Shown here in pieces: positions 8,492 to 16,187 of a stretch of 64,000 nt of DNA (position 1 is the stretch's first letter; each line of letters begins with the position of its first letter). The notes beneath the pieces were generated by a model. The model was not told the DNA's origin. It did not search any database and saw only the letters and a program-made list of their open reading frames with translations. The position numbers were made by a program, and so were the translations under genes. This DNA is from UBA5078 sp964538025 (GTDB lineage Bacteria; Pseudomonadota; Gammaproteobacteria; Pseudomonadales; Pseudohongiellaceae): assembly GCA_964538025.1 (NCBI GenBank), contig CAZICZ010000001.1:124001-188000 (forward strand), given 5' to 3'.

Positions 8492-10285
8492 ATGAAGAGA
8501 ATGCCAGGAGTATCGAGCATTAAATGCCTGCTGCCAGTCGCCTTCATCGCGCTGTCGTCTTCGCTGTCTGCCCAAACCACGTCGCCTGTGATCGCCATCC
8601 GGGGGACGGATGCCCGCCTGGAGGCCAACATCCGGTCTTTGCTGCGAATTGGCAGCGAGCGCTGCAACGCGGAGGTGCGCCGGCTGAATCGCCTGCTTCC
8701 GGAGGTGCGGCAGGATGTCGAACGCGCCGCCCAGGCACTGGGGTATTACCACAGCGCCGTGGAGGCAAACGTCAGCGTGATCGACGGATGCTGGCAACTG
8801 GCACTGGATGTGACCCCCGGCGAGCCGGTGCGCATCAACGAGATTCAGATCGACATCGCGCCGGACGCAACCCGCCTCGTCGGCCAGAGTGATCCCTTCG
8901 CTTCCCTGCTCAGTGCACTTCCGCTGCGACAGGGCGCCCCGCTGGTCCACAGCGACTATGAGGCACTGAAATCATCCCTGAGCGCCATTGCGGTGGAAAA
9001 CGGCTATTTTTCCGCGCGCTTCACCCGCTCTGAACTGCGCGTGGACCCCGACCGCCTTCAGGCAGATGTCTTCATCACCTTCGACCCGGGCGAGCGCTAT
9101 CGTTTCGGCGAAATACAGATCGCGCCGCTTGAAGCGCTTTCGACCCGCTTTATCTCGCGTTTTGTTCCCTTCGAGGCCCAGGCTCCCTATTCGACGGAGG
9201 CCATGATCACGTTGCGGGATAGCCTCAACAACAGCCAGTATTTCAGCGAGGTCGCGGTCACTCCCCTGCTCACCGCTTCGCGCGCTCCCGGCAGCACGAG
9301 CAGTGCCGAAGTGCCCCTGCGGATTGACCTCGCCATGCGGCCACGCCGCATCTGGTCCACGGGCCTCGGGGTCACCACCGACATCGGACCGCGGGTGACT
9401 GTCGCCTACGAGGACCGCTACCTGAATCGCTCAGGCCATCGCTTAAACAGCGACGTGGCACTTTCCCCTCTGGACCAGCGTGCCAACCTGAGCTACACGC
9501 TGCCCATGGAAGACCCGGGCAAAGAGAGCCTGAACGTCTCCACCGGGTATGTGGGGCAGGACAATGACACCTTTACCACCGACACCATCAAGGTCGGTGT
9601 CAGTTATCGCTCCGAGGTGGACGCCTGGCTGCTGGGGCAGGACTGGCTGCAAAACCTGTTTACCAATTTCCAGCGCGAGCGCTCCCGCATCAACGACGTC
9701 ACCGAGCGCAGTAATCTCACCATCAGCGGGATCAACTGGACCAAGACGGTCGCCGATGATCCGATCACGCCGACCCGGGGCTGGCGTCTGTTCACGCAGG
9801 TCAGCGGCGCCTCCAACGCGCTGATGTCCGACCTCAGTTTTGTGCAGCTGTACGCCAGCGGCAAATTCATTCATTCCCTGGGTGCCGGACGCCTGTTGCT
9901 GCGCTCGGAAGTGGCGACGTCGATTGTCGGCGGCGTCGAGGAATTGCCGGTGTCCATTCGCTATTTCACCGGCGGTGACCAGAGTGTCCGCGGCTATCAA
10001 TATGGCAGCGTGGGAGCGCTCAATGACGCGGGCGAGGTGATTGGGGGAAAACACCTGCTGACGGCCAGCGTCGAATACGATTTTGAAGTCCTGCCGAGCT
10101 GGAAAGCCGCAGTCTTTTACGACACGGGCAATTCCTTTGCGGACTACACGCGTCTCTCTCTGAAGGCGGGCGCGGGTGTCGGCGTGCGCTGGCAATCGCC
10201 GATCGGCCCCATCCGGGCGGACATTGCCAAGGGGCTCGACGGCGGAGGATTTCGACTGCATATCACCATGGGGCCCGACCTATGA
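8492..10285 (+). CDS. tamA: TamA, translocation and assembly module outer-membrane barrel
   Basis: Predicted 597 residues: signal peptide (about 1-28, ending LSSSLSAQ), three POTRA-like domains (about 30-265) and a C-terminal 16-stranded BamA/Omp85 barrel. The barrel carries GDQSVRGYQYGSVG (the conserved VRGY element of strand-lid loop 6) near residue 510 and ends RLHITMGPDL. TamA works with TamB to move lipids and/or assemble a subset of outer-membrane proteins. The stop codon overlaps the tamB start (ATGA), so the genes are translationally coupled. The start is uncertain: 8492 gives a compact signal peptide but has no strong ribosome site, and an ATG at 8450 is in frame. Confidence 0.92.
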   Translation: MKRMPGVSSIKCLLPVAFIALSSSLSAQTTSPVIAIRGTDARLEANIRSLLRIGSERCNAEVRRLNRLLPEVRQDVERAAQALGYYHSAVEANVSVIDGCWQLALDVTPGEPVRINEIQIDIAPDATRLVGQSDPFASLLSALPLRQGAPLVHSDYEALKSSLSAIAVENGYFSARFTRSELRVDPDRLQADVFITFDPGERYRFGEIQIAPLEALSTRFISRFVPFEAQAPYSTEAMITLRDSLNNSQYFSEVAVTPLLTASRAPGSTSSAEVPLRIDLAMRPRRIWSTGLGVTTDIGPRVTVAYEDRYLNRSGHRLNSDVALSPLDQRANLSYTLPMEDPGKESLNVSTGYVGQDNDTFTTDTIKVGVSYRSEVDAWLLGQDWLQNLFTNFQRERSRINDVTERSNLTISGINWTKTVADDPITPTRGWRLFTQVSGASNALMSDLSFVQLYASGKFIHSLGAGRLLLRSEVATSIVGGVEELPVSIRYFTGGDQSVRGYQYGSVGALNDAGEVIGGKHLLTASVEYDFEVLPSWKAAVFYDTGNSFADYTRLSLKAGAGVGVRWQSPIGPIRADIAKGLDGGGFRLHITMGPDL

Positions 10286-13200
10286 GCCTGCGTGTGACTC
10301 TGCTGCGCGCAATGGCGATTGCGACCGCCCTGCTCCTGATCGCGCTGGTGGGACTGCTGACGGTACTCAGTGCGCTCGTCAGCACCCAGAGCGGCAGTCA
10401 GTGGGTCCTGCGCAAAGGAATAGCTCGTCTGCAATCGGAGGAGCAGCGCCTCAGTGTCGGCAGCAGCACCGGCACCCTGCTCTGGGGCATGGGCATCCGG
10501 GATCTGCAGCTGCAGGCCGGAGATAACACCTTGTCCATTGCGCAGCTGCGCGCGCAGTGGAACCCCCTGAGCCTCTTGAGCGGCGCCGTGGACATAGAGT
10601 CCGTTGAGGTCAACGGGGTGCATGTCAGGTGGCAGTCTGCGGCGGATGCAGCCAGCGACACCGATCCATTCGCAGGACTTGACGCCCTGCCGTGGCCAGT
10701 CGAGATCGGCGCACTCACCTTGACCGATGCGGACATTGTCTGGGAGGGTCAGCACACGCCGCTCGAGTCTCTTCACCTGTCCGCCAAACTGTCGGGGCGG
10801 GAACTGCAATTTGGCACGTTCGCCCTGCTCGCCGGCCCCTTGCAGCTGGAGGGTGCGCTTGCCGGGGAGCTGCGCGTCCCGCTCCCTCTGCAAGGACAGG
10901 TGGCCTGGCAGTTTGCGGGCGATCCCGCAACGGGACTGAACACCTTGCGCGGACAGGTGCGTGCCGAAGGCAGCCTGAACCAGCTGCACGTGATTCATCG
11001 TCTGGAGCAGCCGGTGCAGATCGAAACCACCGGCGACATCATGCTCAGCCTGTACGGGACGCCCACGCCCCAGGCGCTTGCCCTGGACCTCTCCCACACC
11101 CTCCCTGGCCAGCGCATCCAGCTCCCCCCCTGGGGAGATTCGCAGGCACTTCAGGTGCAAGAGGCACAGGTGCGAACTGCGGGCACGCTGACACGCCTCG
11201 CGGTGGAAGGCGCTGCCGACCTGCGCGTGGAAGACGCCCTGGGCGCGGCGCTGAGCCCGGACCTGTCTTTGACCTGGGATATCTTGTGGGACGCGCTTCA
11301 GCTCGACATCACGCAGCTACAGGTGCGCAGCGACAGCGGTCAGCTTGCGGCAGTGGGCCGTCTTTCCTGGCGCGAGGCACCGAGTCTGTCCCTCACCGTA
11401 TCCGCTCAGGAGAGCGATATAGCGCGTTACCAGTCTCTCCTGCCCGAGGGGCTGGAACTGGGAGAGTTGGCCCTCACGGCCTCCGTGGAGGGACAGCGCA
11501 CGGACAGCGGACTGCAGGGACGCATTGACTTCGACACCCTTACCGGTGAACTCAATGGCTTTCCCCTGAGCGCACGGGGCGCGATCGCCGTCGACGAACA
11601 GGGGGTGCGCATTGACGACGTGCAGGCGCGCAGTGGCGATGCCGAACTCACCCTCACGGGACGCTGGGAAGAGAGCATCGATCTGGCGTGGCATCTGTCC
11701 GCACAGGACCTGAGCACCCTCTCCCCCGCCTGGTCAGGTGCCCTCTCCGCCAACGGGGCCATCGAGGGCAGCACGACGGCCCCCCGCCTGACGCTCGCGG
11801 CACACGGGGAAGCCCTCGCACTTGCCGGCATCCGCCTGGGTGAAATCAGTGCGACCGGCACCTATGCGCAGGGCAGCAACCGCCTCGAGGCCACCCTGAA
11901 ATCCCTCGCCACGGAGACACAGGGAACGCTTGTAGAGGACGCGCGCGTCCTGCTCAGCGGACAACCCGATGCTCACACGCTTGACCTGCAGCTGCAGGCG
12001 CCGGAGGCAGACGTGAGCCTGCGGCTGACCGGTGCGCTGGCTGCAAACGCACCACTGCGCTGGGACGGCGTTGTGCAACAGGCGCGCATCACCAGCGGTC
12101 TGGGAGCCTGGGCCCTGAGCGCGGCCACGCCCCTGCGGGTTGAGAACAACGCACTGCACTGGGACCGTCACTGCTGGTCACAGGACCAGAGCGCCTTCTG
12201 CCTCGAAGGCCAGCTGACGCAGCAAGGCGAGCTGAACACCGAGGCTACGCTGACGAATTACCCGCTCTCCCACTTCAACGCTGCACAGCCCGGCGCGGCG
12301 AGCGCCACGCCGTATGCGCCACTCCTGCCCCAGCTCCCGCCGGGCAGCCAGGCGCTGGGCAGTCTGACGGCCTCTGTCGCTGCGCAGGGCCCATTGTCCC
12401 CCCTCGGGGCCCTCGACCTGCGCTTTGCGCTCAGCGCGGGAGAGGGTCAATGGCAGGTGGAGGCGCCCGCACTGGACACGTCCGAGGCGGCCTCTGCTTC
12501 CCCGAACGCCTCTGCAGACGTCGAACGCTTCTTCTGGCGGGCGGCGGACCTCAACGGGTCGCTGGCGCAAGGGGCTTGGCAGCTCGACGGCACTGTGGAT
12601 TTTTATCAGCCCGATCTGGGAGATTCCGGTCTTTCCGTGCAGGGCAATGCCCAGGCGACGCTGAGCATCCTTGCCGACCGCCGGCTCGACGGGGAGCTGA
12701 CGCTGGCGTTTCAGGACCTGAGCTGGATCGAGGCCTTTTTGCCGTCCCTGCAGAACATACAGGGGCAACTGCGCGGGCTGACGATTCTGTCGGGGTCTCT
12801 CGATGCCCCGAAGATTGGCGGCACCATCACCCTGAGCAACGGCGCGGTCGAGGTGCCCGCAGCCGGTCTGCTGCTGACCGATATTAATAGCAGCCTGACC
12901 AGCGACGGCGATCAGACTGTTTTTATTCAGGGGCGCGCCCGCTCCGGAGAGGGCACGCTGCGCATGACCAGCGAAATCAGCGCCCCGCTCTCGCCTGCCA
13001 GACGGGTCAGCATGAGCCTGAACGGTGAGGATTTCACCCTCGTGGACAACGGGGAGCTGCGCATGACCATCAGCCCCGCCCTTGAGCTGACGGGAGACGC
13101 CGGCGCACTGGATATTCGTGGCAGCCTCCTGCTGCCCGTGGTGGATGTGCAACTGACGGCCCTGCCCGAATCGGCGGTCGATGTGTCCCCGGATACCGTC

Positions 13201-13977
13201 ATCATTCAAAGCGCCGAGAACGGGGTTACCGTCCACAACGCGGCCCAGGCGGACCGGGGCATTCTCGACGGCGTAGACCTCACGGCAGCCCTGAACATCG
13301 CCCTCGGGGATCAGGCACGCTTCCGCGGATTCGGACTTGATACCCGCCTCACCGGGGCGCTGGACATCACCCAGCGTGCCACCGGGGCGCCCCTCACCTA
13401 TGGCGAACTCACGGTCCTGGAGGGGAATTACCAGACCTATGGCCGCACGCTGGACATCGAACACGGCAAGCTGCTGTTTTTCGGCAGCATGGAAAACCCG
13501 GCTCTGGACATCCGCGCCGTGCGTCAGGCGGAAGACGTGAAGGTCGGTGTCCAGATGAACGGCACGCTGCAGAATATCCGCAGCCAGCTGTTCTCCACGC
13601 CCACCCTGCCCGACGGGGACATTGTGGCGGTGCTGCTCACCGGCCGCCCGTTGTCCGAAATTGGCAACCAGGACTCCAATGCCCTGATTGGCGCAATCAC
13701 CACGCTCGGGATCAATCAGGGGCAGTCGCTGACCAACCAGATTCGCAACCAGCTCGGGCTCGACACGCTCGCGATCACCAGCACGGGAGATACCAGCAAC
13801 AGCAGCCTGACCCTGGGCAAATACCTGACCCCAAGGATTTTCATCCGCTACGGGGTCGGCCTGTTCGAGACACAGTCCACCCTGTCGGTGGACTACAGCG
13901 TCACGGACCGCATCAAGCTGGAGGCCAAATCCGGCAGTACCCAGAGTGTGGATATCAAGTACACCGTTGAACGGTGA
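10282..13977 (+). CDS. tamB: TamB, translocation and assembly module inner-membrane-anchored subunit
   Basis: Predicted 1,231 residues, the usual TamB size. An uncleaved N-terminal anchor (about 8-38) precedes a very long periplasmic region of repetitive beta-strands (the hydrophobic-groove beta-taco fold of AsmA-like proteins) and a C-terminal DUF490/TamB domain (about 870-1231). Within the C-terminal domain, GLDTRLTGALDI, LLFFGSMENPALDIRAVR and the terminal SVDYSVTDRIKLEAKSG are typical. It spans the periplasm, binds TamA and is implicated in anterograde phospholipid transport and outer-membrane protein assembly. The start codon overlaps the tamA stop by four bases. Confidence 0.95.
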   Translation: MSLRVTLLRAMAIATALLLIALVGLLTVLSALVSTQSGSQWVLRKGIARLQSEEQRLSVGSSTGTLLWGMGIRDLQLQAGDNTLSIAQLRAQWNPLSLLSGAVDIESVEVNGVHVRWQSAADAASDTDPFAGLDALPWPVEIGALTLTDADIVWEGQHTPLESLHLSAKLSGRELQFGTFALLAGPLQLEGALAGELRVPLPLQGQVAWQFAGDPATGLNTLRGQVRAEGSLNQLHVIHRLEQPVQIETTGDIMLSLYGTPTPQALALDLSHTLPGQRIQLPPWGDSQALQVQEAQVRTAGTLTRLAVEGAADLRVEDALGAALSPDLSLTWDILWDALQLDITQLQVRSDSGQLAAVGRLSWREAPSLSLTVSAQESDIARYQSLLPEGLELGELALTASVEGQRTDSGLQGRIDFDTLTGELNGFPLSARGAIAVDEQGVRIDDVQARSGDAELTLTGRWEESIDLAWHLSAQDLSTLSPAWSGALSANGAIEGSTTAPRLTLAAHGEALALAGIRLGEISATGTYAQGSNRLEATLKSLATETQGTLVEDARVLLSGQPDAHTLDLQLQAPEADVSLRLTGALAANAPLRWDGVVQQARITSGLGAWALSAATPLRVENNALHWDRHCWSQDQSAFCLEGQLTQQGELNTEATLTNYPLSHFNAAQPGAASATPYAPLLPQLPPGSQALGSLTASVAAQGPLSPLGALDLRFALSAGEGQWQVEAPALDTSEAASASPNASADVERFFWRAADLNGSLAQGAWQLDGTVDFYQPDLGDSGLSVQGNAQATLSILADRRLDGELTLAFQDLSWIEAFLPSLQNIQGQLRGLTILSGSLDAPKIGGTITLSNGAVEVPAAGLLLTDINSSLTSDGDQTVFIQGRARSGEGTLRMTSEISAPLSPARRVSMSLNGEDFTLVDNGELRMTISPALELTGDAGALDIRGSLLLPVVDVQLTALPESAVDVSPDTVIIQSAENGVTVHNAAQADRGILDGVDLTAALNIALGDQARFRGFGLDTRLTGALDITQRATGAPLTYGELTVLEGNYQTYGRTLDIEHGKLLFFGSMENPALDIRAVRQAEDVKVGVQMNGTLQNIRSQLFSTPTLPDGDIVAVLLTGRPLSEIGNQDSNALIGAITTLGINQGQSLTNQIRNQLGLDTLAITSTGDTSNSSLTLGKYLTPRIFIRYGVGLFETQSTLSVDYSVTDRIKLEAKSGSTQSVDIKYTVER

Positions 13978-14089
13978 ACAGCCCTTGAAAATCGGGCGAA
14001 TGCCCCTATCTTTTTCCCCGGTAGCACGGCCCCTGTCGGACCGCATCCAGACGTTCATTTCCCGATGACATCATTGATGAGGTGAAGAG

Positions 14090-14752
14090 ATGCCCCTTCG
14101 AAAAATCCCCCTTCTTACTGCCGGCCTTGCGCTTTTCGCGCTGCTGGCGAGCGTTTCCCTCGGTGTGTGGCTCGGCCAGACCGGCCTGCTGTCTCAGGCC
14201 TCGCGCGAGGGTGACGCCGAGAACGACTCGACAAAAGACGCACTGATCGCCAAGCTGGAAAACGCCGCGGCGCAGCAGGCCTCGCCGCTGCCCTCCGTGC
14301 TCGATCCGGCGTTTGACCCCTTCGCGGGAATGTTTGGCGGAGATCCCTTTGCCGCACTGGACCAGATGCAGGCCCGGATGAATCAGCTCTTTGGCACCAT
14401 GAGCGTGGGCGCCTCTCCTTTTTCCCTCGGCGGTGCCATGGGTTTGGGCGGCAGCATGAGCGGGCAACCCAGTATCGTGGTCGAGGATGACAAAGAGGAA
14501 TACCGCGTTGTCATCGCGCTGGCCGAAGACAGTGAAATCACGCTGAAAACCGATCTGGCCGACAACACGCTCTCCCTGTCCGCCGAAGTGCGCAGCGCCC
14601 AGCAGGATGCACGCTTTGGCCGACAGATCAGCAGCACGAGCATCAGCCATCTCTCGCGGGACATTCCGTTCCGGGAGCCCGTCGATGCCACCGGCTTGCG
14701 CACCGAGAAGTCGTCGTCGGAGATCGTGATTCGCGTGCCGAAACTCGGCTAG
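14090..14752 (+). CDS. Membrane-anchored Hsp20/alpha-crystallin-like protein
   Basis: Predicted 220 residues. Positive residues at 4-5 and a hydrophobic segment (about 8-34) give an N-in signal anchor, so the rest should face the periplasm. A linker (about 35-125) contains a Phe/Met/Gly-rich stretch (FDPFAGMFGGDPF...QMQARMNQLFGTM) like the flexible arm of small heat-shock proteins. An alpha-crystallin domain follows (about 130-220; VVEDDKEEYRVVIAL, then FGRQIS..HLSRDIPFREPVD). No C-terminal I-x-I tail is obvious beyond VIRVPKLG. GAGGTGAAG precedes the ATG. It lies 112 bases after tamB on the same strand. Most small heat-shock proteins are soluble and cytoplasmic, so a periplasm-facing anchored form is unusual. 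A holdase role is inferred. Confidence 0.75.
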   Translation: MPLRKIPLLTAGLALFALLASVSLGVWLGQTGLLSQASREGDAENDSTKDALIAKLENAAAQQASPLPSVLDPAFDPFAGMFGGDPFAALDQMQARMNQLFGTMSVGASPFSLGGAMGLGGSMSGQPSIVVEDDKEEYRVVIALAEDSEITLKTDLADNTLSLSAEVRSAQQDARFGRQISSTSISHLSRDIPFREPVDATGLRTEKSSSEIVIRVPKLG

Positions 14753-14832
14753 CGGCGGAAGTCTTGGCACTGGTGCGTTGATCCGGGATACCCTTGCCAC
14801 TCGTATTTAGATGACGCAAGGAGGCCTTGACC

Positions 14833-16032
14833 ATGATCAGCAGCACCCAGTCCGCCATCACCAATTTCTTCCGCCTGGAGTCGGCGAGCGGCATTCTGCT
14901 CATGCTGGCCGCCGTGCTGGCGATGCTCATGGCGAACTCGCCGCTCTCGGGCTGGTATGACCTCTTCATTGAGACCCCCGTCCAGTTGCGCGTGGCACAG
15001 CTGGACGTCAGCAAGCCCCTGCTGCTGTGGATCAACGATGGTCTGATGGCGCTGTTCTTTTTTCTCGTCGGGCTCGAGCTGAAGCGGGAGGTGCTGGAAG
15101 GCGAGCTGTCTGACCTGCGCAAGGTCATGCTCCCCGGCTTTGGCGCCATTGGCGGTATGGTGTTCCCTGCCCTGATCTACCTCGCCATCAATCGGAATGA
15201 TCCGGAGGCGATTTCCGGCTGGGCCATTCCCGCAGCAACCGACATTGCCTTTGCCCTGGGCATTCTTTCGCTGCTCGGGTCCCGCGTGCCCCTGAGTGTC
15301 AAAATTTTTCTGACCTCCCTGGCGATCTTCGACGACATCGGCGCGATCGTGATTATCGCGGCGTTCTACACGGATCAGATCTCGCTGACCTCCCTGCTGA
15401 TCGCGGGCGCCTGTCTGCCCGTGCTCGCGCTGTTCAATGCCCGTGGCGTCACCTCCCGCAGCGTCTACCGCATGGTCGGCATCATCATGTGGGTCGCCAT
15501 GCTCAAATCAGGCGTGCACGCGACGCTGACGGGCGTGCTGCTGGCGATGTTTATTCCCCTGCGTGACAAACAGCAGCCTGAGGCTCGTCCCCTGCAGGAG
15601 TGGGAGCATGACCTGCATACCCTCGTCGCCTTTTTCATTTTGCCCGTCTTTGCGTTCGCCAATGCAGGCATCAGCCTGAGCGGCGTAGGGCTTCCGCAGT
15701 TGCTGCACGGCGTGCCGCTGGGCATTGCGCTGGGGCTTTTTGTAGGCAAGCAGATCGGGGTCTTCACCATGTGTGCCCTGGCGGTGAAACTCCGGCTGAC
15801 CGAATTGCCCAAAGACATGAGCTGGCTGACGCTCTATGCCACAGGCATTCTGTGCGGGATCGGATTCACCATGAGCCTGTTTATCGGGTCGCTCGCGTTT
15901 GAGAGCACGGGCATCAACCGCATGTTTGATGAACGCCTCGGCATCCTCATCGGATCGCTCGTCTCGGGGATCGCGGCGTATCTGCTACTGCGCTACAGTT
16001 TGGGCAGGAAGCAGGAGCAGCCAGCCGCCTAG
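14833..16032 (+). CDS. nhaA: NhaA Na+/H+ antiporter
   Basis: Predicted 399 residues with about 12 membrane helices. Conserved NhaA elements are PAATDIAFALGILSLLG, the ion-binding aspartate pair in LAIFDDIGAIVIIA, and the unwound-helix region MKSGVHATLTGVLLA. It exports sodium in exchange for protons and protects against salt and alkaline stress. The start was chosen by the ribosome site: AAGGAGG is eight bases before the ATG at 14833, while an in-frame TTG at 14827 would be only two bases from it. The final helix is followed by a bidirectional terminator. Confidence 0.97.
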   Translation: MISSTQSAITNFFRLESASGILLMLAAVLAMLMANSPLSGWYDLFIETPVQLRVAQLDVSKPLLLWINDGLMALFFFLVGLELKREVLEGELSDLRKVMLPGFGAIGGMVFPALIYLAINRNDPEAISGWAIPAATDIAFALGILSLLGSRVPLSVKIFLTSLAIFDDIGAIVIIAAFYTDQISLTSLLIAGACLPVLALFNARGVTSRSVYRMVGIIMWVAMLKSGVHATLTGVLLAMFIPLRDKQQPEARPLQEWEHDLHTLVAFFILPVFAFANAGISLSGVGLPQLLHGVPLGIALGLFVGKQIGVFTMCALAVKLRLTELPKDMSWLTLYATGILCGIGFTMSLFIGSLAFESTGINRMFDERLGILIGSLVSGIAAYLLLRYSLGRKQEQPAA

Positions 16033-16114
16033 GGCGCGCTTGCTAGCAGTCAATCGCACTTTTTTAAGTCCAGTCGTTCCAGAAATTTTTAAAAACACTG
16101 CGTTTTCTCCAAAA

Positions 16115-16147
16115 AAAAGGGGTGATTCCGTCAGGAACCACCCCTTT
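16115..16147. terminator. Bidirectional intrinsic terminator
   Basis: A hairpin with arms GGGGTGATTCC and GGAACCACCCC (one mismatch), flanked by A-rich sequence on the left and TTTT/T-rich on the right, so it can stop transcription from both sides. It serves nhaA on the plus strand and the TonB receptor gene at 16188 on the minus strand. Confidence 0.85.
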
Positions 16148-16187
16148 TCATTTTTTGTCTGCCAGTCAGACCGGCAGCGCACCTCGC

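Noticed and set aside
12178..14058. Long open frame (626 codons) opposite tamB
   Set aside because: Shadow of tamB. The tamB frame has the conserved C-terminal domain and coupled start.
14753..14832. Possible sodium or pH-responsive RNA leader before nhaA (TGCGT/ACGCA pairing next to the ribosome site)
   Set aside because: The region is only 80 bases, the pairing is five bases long, and I could not match any known riboswitch class.
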